This document shows positions 11,201-18,214 of a stretch of 64,000 bases of DNA, piece by piece; position 1 is the stretch's first letter, and each line of letters opens with the position of its first letter. Location: NCBI GenBank assembly GCA_047632755.1, contig JBLIDT010000012.1:14697-78696 (forward strand). Direction: 5' to 3'. Below the pieces are notes generated by a model. It saw nothing but the letters and a program-made list of their open reading frames with translations, was not told the origin of the DNA and did no database searches. Both the position numbers and the translations under genes were made by a program. Source of the DNA: JAKVAV01 sp047632755. Lineage in GTDB: Bacteria; Bacteroidota; Bacteroidia; Flavobacteriales_D; Cryomorphaceae.

Positions 11201-13552
11201 ACAATTAGTGAATTGATTGCTGGCACGTACTGTGCTGAAATTACTGATCTCAATGATTGCACAGAGGTTTTTTGTATTGATATAATTGAACCTAATGAGA
11301 TCGTTGTAATTCTGAACAGCCCCGAGACTGACGGCTTTAACATTGCCTGTTTCGGTGATAATTCAGGGGAAATAAACAGCACCATTTCAGGAGGAACTAT
11401 CAACTATGACTATAGCTGGACAGGACCAGATGGATATGCGTCTACCGATGAAAATCCAATTAATCTTTTTTCTGGGGAATACTGCTTAACGATTACAGAC
11501 GCCAATGAATGTGTTGCAACCGAGTGCACCACTCTAACAGAAACACCTGGAATAGAATATACCTTCGACGTATTTGAATATCCGAATGGCTTCAACACCT
11601 CTTGCGGAAACACCTGCGATGGAAGTATCAACTTGAGCTTCACTGGTGGTGCAGCACCCATTGATGTTGTGTGGACAGGACCTCCAGGCTTTAGTGCAAC
11701 TACTGAAGATCTCGCTGACCTATGTCCAGGAACTTATACCGTAACGACTACAGACGCTAATGGATGTGTTCAGTCTGCCTCGGTCACCTTGACTTCACCG
11801 ACGCCAATAACTATTAACTTAGAATCTACTGTTTTTGGTGGTGGATTCGAGATAAGCTGTTTTGGAGCCAATACGGGATCAGTCATAGCCTCTATTCTTG
11901 GAGGAGAAAATGGACTAACTTTTAGTTGGACCGGCCCGAATGGATTCGTATCCGCTAATCAAGACCTTCAAGACTTAATAGCTGGTATATACAACCTAGT
12001 CGTAACTGACGGGAATGGCTGCTTCGCCACATTGAGTATAACCTTAACTGAGCCTGCTGAGGCATTGTTTGGAACTGCAACGGCATCCTCTTTCCCTTCA
12101 GGCGACAATATTAGTTGCACAGGTTTGAATGACGGAAGCATCTCTACCATAGTTACTGGGGGTACTGAACCCTATGAGTACAATTGGAACGGACCCAATG
12201 GATTCACTTCTGAAGAACAGAACATTGAAGATCTTTTTGCAGGTGAGTATACACTCATAATTCTCGACGAGAATAGCTGCGTACAGACAATTAATATTAC
12301 CCTCACAGAGCCTACTGATGGCCTCTCTGGCGAGTTGGAAATTTTATCGGAGATACTTTGCACGGATAGCTTGACAGGTAGTTTGTCAGTATCATTCTCA
12401 GGAGGCAGTCCTGAGATTGACATTCAATGGATAGGACCAAATGATTTTACATCAAATGACTTCACAATTTCCAATTTACCTTCAGGGACTTATACGTACG
12501 CATTGACCGATGTCAATGGTTGCTCAATAAGTGGCGCGCAAAACCTTACTAATCCATCACCCATTTCAATCACCGCAAATCTTACAAACCCGATTTGCGA
12601 AACCCTTACAGGAATCATTGATGTATCCGTTTCAGGAGGTACTTCACCATACGAATACTTGTGGAATACTGATGATACCAGCCAAGACATAGTGGCAATT
12701 GGACCAGGGGTATACGACCTTTTGGTCACAGATGAGAATGGTTGCGAACTGAATGCTTCTTTTGAATTGACCGTTACAAACAATCTGGAAGTGTTTGCCT
12801 CACTCACTTCACCAGCTTGCTTTGGTGATTCCAATGGGGCGATTGAAATTTCAGTTTTAACAGGCGAAGAGCCCATTAATTTTTCATGGACTGGACCAGG
12901 TGATTTCACAGATGAAGGAGATTTCGTCATGAATATTTTCGCAGGCACCTATACATTGACAGCCGTCGACGCCAACGGCTGTTCTATCACAGAAAGTTAT
13001 CCTCTATCAGAACCAGGCCCACTTGAAATTGAAGAAATAGACATTGTAGTCTATTCCAATGGATTGAACCTTACGGGTTTTGAATCGGCAGATGGAGTTA
13101 TCAGTGAGCCTGATATCCTTGGCGGTTCTTCTCCTTATCTAATCAGCTATGCTGGGCCAAATGATTATACATCATCAGGTCTAGGTGATCAAACTGGACT
13201 AGACGCAGGCTGGTACATTGTGACCATTACTGATGCCAACCAATGTACGGCAATTGATTCTGTAGAGTTGATACAACCTGTACCAATCGCACTACCAAAT
13301 GGAATTTCTCCCAATGGTGATGGATTCAATGATGGTCTAGAAATACTTGGCCTTGATGACTTCCCTGAAAACAAACTCATCGTTTTCAACCGTTGGGGAA
13401 ACATAGTTTACGAAGAAGACAACTACCGAAATGCAACACAATGGTTCGGGACCAATGAAAGCGGCGAAGCGCTTTCTGAAGGAACCTACTTTGTGGTAGT
13501 TGAGCTTAGTGGAATAGATAATTTGAAAGGCTACCTTGAACTAAGGCGTTAA
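5267..13552 (+). CDS. Giant SprB-repeat surface adhesin with T9SS type B sorting domain
   Basis: A 2761-residue secreted protein; the ATG at 5267 overlaps the previous stop. Domains in order: signal peptide (residues 1-33, ending YSAAQ); a choice-of-anchor L type domain (about 35-280, with DFTEGEGIILTTG and FASEEYDEY); a Calx-beta-like stretch (about 290-395, with NGIDYEQIG and DEGEEF); a PKD/Ig-like stretch (about 395-475); about 27 SprB repeats (about 475-2672); and a gliding-motility-associated C-terminal domain (about 2675-2761, with ISPNGDGFND, VFNRWGN and LSEGTYFVVV). That last domain is the type B signal recognised by the T9SS. SprB in Flavobacterium johnsoniae is a mobile adhesin for gliding. 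This protein is shorter and may serve attachment; gliding itself is not shown. Confidence 0.92.
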   Translation: MKAAFKITLTKALSGTFIALAALLIPTYSAAQINLEYNVPASSLSQAISGNGVQILNPQLVCADSSSGTYSITGIPDFTEGEGIILTTGNIKNLLGPNNTEASTTINGTPGDPLITTITGNSSFDACILEFDVVPIGDTLRFNFTFASEEYDEYVGTPFNDFFGFFISGPGIIGDPGLDGLENIAVLPGTNTSVGVNTINNGNTDLGVPASNPEFYIGNALGLTAPVQYDAWTIGLSAVKQVTPCDTFSIKLVIADVADPEWDSAVLIEAIESNSIVLSQSNEGNLESTIEGCNNGTVTFTRTPVTGEDAVVTFFVDGTAINGIDYEQIGADPDPSVPKTITIPANQASVSIDIIPFDDGIDEGEEFIDIFVGNPNCAGTIQDSIRVLINDSINVSIDPPLAFVCLGSSLTFSVEADDNANFSWSPIDYLDDPNIKEPTTTPLADIDYILTVTAAACQSTALAEIRVSDVELSAVSVNIDCAGDETGSIDLTISGGESPFEAQWSGPNGFTSTDEDISGLAPGVYAVLVTDRDGCTEDLSIEITEASEIVLELTSSVFQGGFNVSCFAANDGEATVVTSGGTSPYTFLWNDLGAQTSQTAVDLVAGTYEVTVTDDNGCIQIGTITLTSPDPITAGLEDRTDVLCNGDATGEATISPVGGVGPYTVVWNTVPPQFGNTAINLVAGFYTASITDVNGCQGTTEIEISEPAAALDGSIVTSDASCNGFSDGSATASITGGTPPYTFEWSPQPGVDESSISDLEAGNYTLVVTDDNGCSLNIAFTVLEPVLLEIELVSLVNPTCNGFDNGSILVNATGGSGAYTYSWNTDPVQSGSGITDLSPGSYTVTATDDNGCTTEATYELTEPTELEINLIELISPSCAGFNDGSIEVDALGGTAPYSFEWNTIPPSAGPLIENLENGSYTVTVTDALGCTIGETFELINPDQLVVTLISIENVLCNGDATGSVTIEVSGGTPDYTISWNDPSSQTGPTASNLLAGTYTASIVDDNGCTISFEITITEPNQPLDALITSQTDVFCFGDGSGSATVTATGGSGSYSYQWDDPANQQTATATGLAAGTYSVTVTDNNGCATPIIVSVTINGPTEALSLELTPSVFGGGFNVACAEDSTAAIDLTISGGTAPFDVLWNLPGLDTSTNEDLTDLAPGTYSVTVTDAGGCEATEEITITAPSPISIESSSTPSLCFGIPTGTIDIVISGGIPAYTADWTGPNGFTGSGTSFTDLEGGVYLVTIEDANGCIYLDAVTITQPDDLVITVDSLSDYNGFNTTCFNSLDGEIYTTPSGGSAPYGYQWNTPGDPNFSNQEDVINLGPGIYEAVLIDDNGCVQNEFIEIVAPDTLQVDFILSEYLNGFNISCFGATDGMAEAIPVNGVAPFSFVWVGPNGYGPVFGNPIEDLEAGEYSVFLEDDDGCTAIETVTLVEPDELEIALIAETINGNNISCQGGTDGSINLIFEGGTAPITISWTGPDGFTSLDEDLFNLAAGEYCVTLTDDNNCSENECITLTEPAAISIALVAFEYANGLNLTCEGAQDGSIDASVSGGTSPVSFLWLGPNGFTSTDEDIAFLAEGEYCLTATDASGCSETECIEIMAPDGVQIDLDEITDVGCFDGSNGSVSINIVTGVAPFDIAWTGPNGFTSTDEDLTGLLVGTYCVQVIDDNGCEGEACFTVSESDEIAVTFTTSSFEGGFEIDCAGNANGFISASIQGGATPYSLIWSGPDGFSSSLEQINNLAPGTYCLELTDDNGCVFNECLDIEEPAPLSINRAVTMPDCGDGTLAEVNLQVSGGVPPYSINWSNGEETEIVFLDNGSYQVIVTDANNCVTQESGTINLPEALLLGFETPIFPGGVNIACNGESTGSIDLTLFNANGLPTINWTGPNGFTSTDEDLSNLEAGEYCVTAIDDLGCEANECITLTEPTPISATFASTAVSCNAGDDGATSISISGGVPVYQIAWTGPDGFTGSGVTISELIAGTYCAEITDLNDCTEVFCIDIIEPNEIVVILNSPETDGFNIACFGDNSGEINSTISGGTINYDYSWTGPDGYASTDENPINLFSGEYCLTITDANECVATECTTLTETPGIEYTFDVFEYPNGFNTSCGNTCDGSINLSFTGGAAPIDVVWTGPPGFSATTEDLADLCPGTYTVTTTDANGCVQSASVTLTSPTPITINLESTVFGGGFEISCFGANTGSVIASILGGENGLTFSWTGPNGFVSANQDLQDLIAGIYNLVVTDGNGCFATLSITLTEPAEALFGTATASSFPSGDNISCTGLNDGSISTIVTGGTEPYEYNWNGPNGFTSEEQNIEDLFAGEYTLIILDENSCVQTINITLTEPTDGLSGELEILSEILCTDSLTGSLSVSFSGGSPEIDIQWIGPNDFTSNDFTISNLPSGTYTYALTDVNGCSISGAQNLTNPSPISITANLTNPICETLTGIIDVSVSGGTSPYEYLWNTDDTSQDIVAIGPGVYDLLVTDENGCELNASFELTVTNNLEVFASLTSPACFGDSNGAIEISVLTGEEPINFSWTGPGDFTDEGDFVMNIFAGTYTLTAVDANGCSITESYPLSEPGPLEIEEIDIVVYSNGLNLTGFESADGVISEPDILGGSSPYLISYAGPNDYTSSGLGDQTGLDAGWYIVTITDANQCTAIDSVELIQPVPIALPNGISPNGDGFNDGLEILGLDDFPENKLIVFNRWGNIVYEEDNYRNATQWFGTNESGEALSEGTYFVVVELSGIDNLKGYLELRR
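6691..13284 (+). repeat. About 27 tandem SprB repeats, coding
   Basis: Units of roughly 70-82 residues follow the pattern C-x-G-x-x-D/T-G-(S/E)-I, GG-x-x-P-Y, W-x-G-P-x-G-F-x-S, L-x-x-G-x-Y, V-T-D-x-N-G-C, ending in L-T-E-P or similar. I counted 27 by eye; one or two boundaries could be argued. Units are diverged at protein level and more so at DNA level. A central block (units 13-16 and 18-20, about 9600-11550) carries an extra Cys pair. The last unit lacks the first Cys. Confidence 0.88.
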
Positions 13553-13563
13553 AAAATTTAGCA

Positions 13564-14493
13564 ATGAAGAAACTAATATTCATCGCAGTGTTTCTGTTTT
13601 CGGGTATCTACTCGTATGCTCAGCAGGAATTATTGATAAGCCAGTACATGTTTAATGGCTTATTTATCAACCCTGCCTACAGCGGATCACATCCCTATGC
13701 AGAAGCAACTGCACTCTATCGAGCACAATGGGCAGGACTGGATGGAGCGCCAACCACCCAAACTTTTGGGATAGATGGTCCCATTGCCAATGAAACAATG
13801 GGTATTGGACTGACCTTTATCAATGACCAAATTGGTGATACCCGACAAACGGAAGTATTCGCAAATTGGAGCTATCATCTTTGGTTAGATGCCGACGGGA
13901 AGAACAAGTTGAGCTTTGGTATAAGAGCTGGTTTTTCGGACTACTCGTCAAACCTTTCAGAAACGTATGTCATCGATGATGGCGATCCTGTATTCAATGA
14001 AAACGTGAGCAACGCTTTCGTTCCGAAATTTGGAGCAGGAGTTTATTACTATAGTAAATATTGGTATGCTGGCTTGAGCGTTCCAACCATTTTTGCTGCT
14101 GATGATAATGTTAGGTTTAATATAAATAATTCAGGCGATCGGTATTTTGATCCACACACTTACCTCACTGCAGGATATGTTTGGAATGTTAATCCCGACT
14201 TTGCAGTGAAACCGTCATTCTTACTTCGCTACTTAAATGGGTCACCAGTGCAGGCTGATATAAACTGTAACCTATTGATCAAAAACACGTTTTGGGTTGG
14301 AGCATCTTACCGCACAGGAGATGCTGTAATTGGACTATTGGAATACAACGTCGGAAACGACTTGAGAATTGGATACGCTTATGATTTTACAACTACAGCT
14401 ATAGGAGACTATAGCTCAGGTTCTCATGAGTTCATGTTAAGTTATAAATTTGGCCGCGACCCAATTAAAACAAAATCTCCTCGATACTTTTAA
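13564..14493 (+). CDS. PorP/SprF family T9SS outer membrane protein
   Basis: A 309-residue protein with a signal peptide (residues 1-19, ending YSYAQ) followed by the family hallmark QQELLISQYMFNG and INPAYSGS. The remainder looks like an outer-membrane beta-barrel (alternating strands, FGIRAGFSDY, LSYKFGRD). SprF is needed for SprB export or anchoring in F. johnsoniae, and PorP-like proteins commonly sit next to cargo with type B C-terminal domains. The gene starts 11 nt after the adhesin stop and ends 3 nt before the OmpA-like gene, so the three form one operon. It most likely serves as the cognate outer-membrane partner of the upstream adhesin. Confidence 0.92.
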   Translation: MKKLIFIAVFLFSGIYSYAQQELLISQYMFNGLFINPAYSGSHPYAEATALYRAQWAGLDGAPTTQTFGIDGPIANETMGIGLTFINDQIGDTRQTEVFANWSYHLWLDADGKNKLSFGIRAGFSDYSSNLSETYVIDDGDPVFNENVSNAFVPKFGAGVYYYSKYWYAGLSVPTIFAADDNVRFNINNSGDRYFDPHTYLTAGYVWNVNPDFAVKPSFLLRYLNGSPVQADINCNLLIKNTFWVGASYRTGDAVIGLLEYNVGNDLRIGYAYDFTTTAIGDYSSGSHEFMLSYKFGRDPIKTKSPRYF

Positions 14494-14496
14494 AAG

Positions 14497-16455
14497 ATGA
14501 AAAATTCTCTCTCACTTAAAAATGCAATTGTGGCAATCGTTTTTGTCGCCTTGTTGTCTGCATGTTCCAACGCATTGATAAAATCGGGCGACAAGGCAGT
14601 TGACAATCTCAGGTATTCTCAAGCTGTTGAGGACTACGAAAAAGCCTTGAATGGGCAGCCAGAAAACATAGAACTTAAGCTCAAACTTGCCGATGCTCAT
14701 AGACTGCAAAACAACTCAATAGCGTCTGAAGGGTATTATCAAGAAGTCGCTGATTCTATTGGTTTACCAGTGGGCCGTCAGCTTCATTTCGCGCAGGTGC
14801 TCATGAAAAACAAGAAGTACGAAGAAGCCAAGAGTTATCTACAAAGCTATCTAAAAGAGAATCCTACAGATGTTCTTGCATCAGATCTTCTCGCTTCAAT
14901 TGACAATATCAATGAACTAAAAGAAGATACATCAGCATATATTCTGAATGATTTACCGCTGGACTTTTTGGTTTCCGTTTATGGACCGTCGAGATATGGA
15001 AATGGAATTGTTGTGTCTGGAGAAACTGAGATTATAAGTGCTAAATCAGCTAACCCTTGGACTGGATATTCCTTTCTCGATATGTTTTATCTTGAAAAAG
15101 ATGCAAACGGAAATTGGGAGATCCCTGTGACATTTGATGAAAATTTGAATGGCCCTTTTCACGATGGCTCGGCCACCTTTAGTAAAGATCAAAATACAAT
15201 TATCTACACGAGATCTGCCATGAGGAATGAGAAGAAGAGACTCTTAAATGAAAGTAACGAGAATCAATTCTTCCTTTACACAAGCAAAAAAGAAGATGGT
15301 GCTTGGTCAGAACCAGTGAAGCTCCCATTTAACAATGTAGAATACAGCATAGGCCACCCATCCTTGTCGGCTGATGAAAACACACTCTATTTCTCTAGCG
15401 ATATGCCAGGTGGTTATGGTGGCTCGGATTTGTATAAGTCCACACATGATGGAAATACATGGTCTCAGCCAGTTAATCTAGGCTCCTCTATCAATACTCC
15501 TGGAAACGAGGTGTTTCCTCATGCAGATAAGAGTGGTAAACTCTACTTTTCGAGTGAAGGTCATCGCACCCTTGGTGGTCTTGACGTTTTCGTATCGGAA
15601 CAAATCGCAGGCGTATGGTCTAGCCCAGTCAACTTAGCTTATCCTCTCAACTCAAGCAGAGATGATTTCGCGATTTTGGTTAATGATGACGATACGACAG
15701 GTTTTGTGTCCTCAAACCGGTCAGGCGTAGACATGATCTACGAATACCAAAGAATACCAGCCATCTTCGTCTTAAGGGGAATTGCTAAAAAGGTGGCAAA
15801 TAATCTTCCAATAGAGGAAGTAACAATCACACTAATCAACTTCACTGACGGTGATACGGCTATTTTCACAACAGATGAAACAGGTGCCTTCAGGTTCAGT
15901 CTGCTTCCTGAAAAGAAGTACAAGGTGATAGGTGAGAAAGCAGGTTTTTTCACTCTCTCCGAAGAGTTTGAAACAAATCGAAGTAGAATTGAAAAAGACA
16001 TTATTCTTTTATTCGAAATTGACGAAATCGTTGCTAGTGAATCAGGAACAGGAAGTGGCGTTCCTAAAGATGGATCGGCAACAGCAGCAAAGGTTTACGA
16101 AATTGGTGGCATATACTATGACTACGACAAATCCGATATCAGTCCTAGCGCCCAACCTTCCTTAGATAAACTAGCAAAACTGTTGAAAGACAATCCAAGT
16201 GTGAAAATTGAAATTCACTCTCATGCAGATTCGAGAGGTGGTGATTCTTACAACATGAATTTGTCAAATCAACGTGCTCAATCAGTAGTCAATTACTTAG
16301 TAAAAGCAGGTGTAGAAAAAACAAATTTGAGCAGTAAAGGGTTCGGTGAGAACCAGCCGTTCAACAAGTGCTTTGAAGGCATAGAGTGTTCTGAGACAGA
16401 ACACCAAGAAAACCGTCGAAGTGAATTTATTGTGCTCGATAAAAAAGACAGCTGA
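14497..16455 (+). CDS. PorE-like lipoprotein: TPR, PD40 propeller, CarboxypepD-reg, OmpA
   Basis: A 652-residue protein with a lipoprotein signal (lipobox LLSAC, Cys23). Domains in order: TPR-like helices (about 35-135), a PD40/WD40-like propeller (about 165-415, with repeated LYFSSDMPGGYGGSD and LYFSSEGH blades), a carboxypeptidase-regulatory-like fold (about 420-505) and an OmpA peptidoglycan-binding domain (about 530-650). The OmpA domain retains the Asp in HSHADSRGGD and the Arg in SNQRAQ that contact diaminopimelate. This order matches PorE of Porphyromonas gingivalis, which tethers the T9SS to peptidoglycan. Here the gene is paired with a PorP/SprF gene and one adhesin, so it may be a cargo-specific paralogue rather than the core component. 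A terminator follows. Confidence 0.88.
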   Translation: MKNSLSLKNAIVAIVFVALLSACSNALIKSGDKAVDNLRYSQAVEDYEKALNGQPENIELKLKLADAHRLQNNSIASEGYYQEVADSIGLPVGRQLHFAQVLMKNKKYEEAKSYLQSYLKENPTDVLASDLLASIDNINELKEDTSAYILNDLPLDFLVSVYGPSRYGNGIVVSGETEIISAKSANPWTGYSFLDMFYLEKDANGNWEIPVTFDENLNGPFHDGSATFSKDQNTIIYTRSAMRNEKKRLLNESNENQFFLYTSKKEDGAWSEPVKLPFNNVEYSIGHPSLSADENTLYFSSDMPGGYGGSDLYKSTHDGNTWSQPVNLGSSINTPGNEVFPHADKSGKLYFSSEGHRTLGGLDVFVSEQIAGVWSSPVNLAYPLNSSRDDFAILVNDDDTTGFVSSNRSGVDMIYEYQRIPAIFVLRGIAKKVANNLPIEEVTITLINFTDGDTAIFTTDETGAFRFSLLPEKKYKVIGEKAGFFTLSEEFETNRSRIEKDIILLFEIDEIVASESGTGSGVPKDGSATAAKVYEIGGIYYDYDKSDISPSAQPSLDKLAKLLKDNPSVKIEIHSHADSRGGDSYNMNLSNQRAQSVVNYLVKAGVEKTNLSSKGFGENQPFNKCFEGIECSETEHQENRRSEFIVLDKKDS

Positions 16456-16473
16456 TAGTCTATTTACCATAAT

Positions 16474-16504
16474 AAAAAAGGTCGCTGATTAGCGACCTTT
16501 TTTT
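16474..16504. terminator. Bidirectional rho-independent terminator
   Basis: A perfect inverted repeat, AAAAAAGGTCGCT, loop GATT, then the complement ending in a run of T, lies between two convergent genes. A-run and T-run flank the stem, so it can end transcripts from the PorE-like gene (plus) and from the 16503-18050 gene (minus), whose stop codon lies inside the T-run. Confidence 0.88.
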
Positions 16505-18050
16505 ATGCCTCAGCTATTGTTATTTCATATTGCTCTTTGGTAGCTTGATCAAATGGAATTCCTTTCAACTTGCTGTCTATCCAGATGATAAAATTGAAGT
16601 GGTCCAAAATTATTTCGTCATTTTGACGGCTAAGTTGTGCCGATAGCTCCTCTTTAAATTCAACAAAAATCTCGTGCAAATCGGAGTTTTGCGTACCGCG
16701 CACCAATCGTTTCATATAGTTTAAGATCACCACTTCTAAGTCATGGTCACGTTCACGCTTGCTTAAATATCTGGTAGTTGATTTAATAATGTATTCGAGC
16801 AGGTCGTAATTGCCAAGCTCGAAATGGACCACCAAATTGAAGAGTCGGGCATAACTATAAAGATCTTGTCTCAAGTTGGGTTCATTGTCATTCAATACCC
16901 GGTTGAGCCATTGCAGAGATTCCTTATAACGTCCTGCCCCAAAATAAACGGTCGATATGGTGTTCAAAAAAAGAAGCTCCTGCTCCTTATTCATCCTACC
17001 TTCATTTATATCCAAGCCATTTACAACAATATCTATGTTACTAATAGCTTTTTCATATTCACCCTTTTTCTCATAGATACGCATCTCCGCGAGATAGGTG
17101 GATTTAAAAACCCGCAATGCGATATCTTCGGAAGAGAAGGCGGTCTTTTTAGAAACCTTCCTCATCATTTGAATCATTTCCAACGCTTCATTTATCCTTC
17201 CAGTATCGATTTGAATTCTAAGTAAATTGCTTAGTGTAAGAATGTATCTTTTTGGGAGATCGTCCCTCACGAGCGGTTTACTGTCCAAAATTTCTTTGAC
17301 ACGCATGAATTTAACGTAAGCCGATTCTTTATCGACACTAGCAGTAGCACAGAAACCTTGTATATAATAGCAGATGGTAGCTGCCCTGTAACTCAAGGCC
17401 GTGTTCTTACCAATGATTAGTGGATGATGAGAGATCTCCTCAACTAAGCCCCTGTCTTTATCGCTACGGACGTAGCCACCGCTTCTGAAGACGTAATTAA
17501 TCTTACTATATAAGACGTGATAAGCCGCTAGATTTCTGAGCTTCTCGATGACCTCCTGCTCTTCCTTGATTAAGGCATCTAAATCTGTTGTGAACTCACC
17601 TGCTTCATAGGCTTCCTCAAGGAGTAATTTCTCCCAGCTTATGAGCTCAAACCAGTAATAAAACTTTTCTCTTTCAATCGCAGTTTTCTTCGCTCGTGCT
17701 AAAAACTTATTGCATTCTTTAAAAAGAGCCTTGCGGTAAAGAATCTCGATGTTTTTTATTTCTTGCTTCAGAACGCTACTAACTGAATTATCTGAATGGT
17801 AGGATCTCAAACTTTTTAAAATCAGCTTGTAGAGGTGGTTCTTCTCAGAGGGGAAGTGCTTAATAAATGTCTCTTCTTTGAATTGCGACTTAATCGCATC
17901 CTCATCATACGTCTTCTGACGATCGATTACATCGAAGATTTTCAAGTAATTCTTTTCCCCTGACTGAAGAGAAGATGAAAGTTTAAAAAATCTCTTTTCC
18001 GATTTAGTCAGCGATTTTACGAGGTCGAATAGTTCGGTAGAAGGTTTCAT
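16503..18050 (-). CDS. Conserved helical-repeat (TPR-like) protein, function unknown
   Basis: This 515-residue protein has no signal peptide and is therefore likely cytoplasmic. It starts MKPSTELFDLVKSLTKSEKR, a beginning I associate with an uncharacterised family widespread in Bacteroidota. From about residue 130 onward it is rich in helix pairs with TPR-like spacing (for example EYEKAISNIDIVV and RYKESLQWLNRVL), with Leu, Tyr and Ala at helix packing positions. No catalytic motif is visible. It is a single gene read convergently to the T9SS cassette and separated from eno by a terminator. A scaffold or adaptor role is possible but not supported beyond the fold. Confidence 0.75.
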   Translation of the reverse strand: MKPSTELFDLVKSLTKSEKRFFKLSSSLQSGEKNYLKIFDVIDRQKTYDEDAIKSQFKEETFIKHFPSEKNHLYKLILKSLRSYHSDNSVSSVLKQEIKNIEILYRKALFKECNKFLARAKKTAIEREKFYYWFELISWEKLLLEEAYEAGEFTTDLDALIKEEQEVIEKLRNLAAYHVLYSKINYVFRSGGYVRSDKDRGLVEEISHHPLIIGKNTALSYRAATICYYIQGFCATASVDKESAYVKFMRVKEILDSKPLVRDDLPKRYILTLSNLLRIQIDTGRINEALEMIQMMRKVSKKTAFSSEDIALRVFKSTYLAEMRIYEKKGEYEKAISNIDIVVNGLDINEGRMNKEQELLFLNTISTVYFGAGRYKESLQWLNRVLNDNEPNLRQDLYSYARLFNLVVHFELGNYDLLEYIIKSTTRYLSKRERDHDLEVVILNYMKRLVRGTQNSDLHEIFVEFKEELSAQLSRQNDEIILDHFNFIIWIDSKLKGIPFDQATKEQYEITIAEA

Positions 18051-18097
18051 GGGAATTCAATGTTTTTCGTAAATAAATTCTTCAATCTCAATTAGTA

Positions 18098-18124
18098 CAA
18101 AGAAAATTGAAATATCCCTACCAA
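18098..18124 (-). promoter_or_regulatory. Candidate promoter for the TPR-like gene
   Basis: Read on the minus strand: TTG (18122-18124), a 16-nt spacer, then TTTCTTTG (18098-18105), one mismatch from the Bacteroidota -7 element TAnnTTTG. The spacer is shorter than the usual 19. It lies about 48 nt before the start codon. Confidence 0.3.
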
Positions 18125-18162
18125 AATTAGCTTTTAAGAATCCAAGAAAGGACTGCAAACCA

Positions 18163-18190
18163 AAAAAGCCCGCTACATAGCGGGCTTTCA
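18163..18190 (-). terminator. Rho-independent terminator of the eno transcript
   Basis: Inverted repeat AAAGCCCGC / GCGGGCTTT (18165-18173 and 18180-18188) with a 6-nt loop. On the minus strand the stem is followed by a run of T, placing the terminator about 25 nt after the eno stop. Confidence 0.85.
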
Positions 18191-18214
18191 ATCATTATTG
18201 CAATCCTAAAAAAG

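Noticed and set aside
6691..13284. Regularly spaced repeats as a CRISPR array
   Set aside because: Spacing is about 210-245 nt, units are coding and diverged at DNA level, and no cas genes are present.
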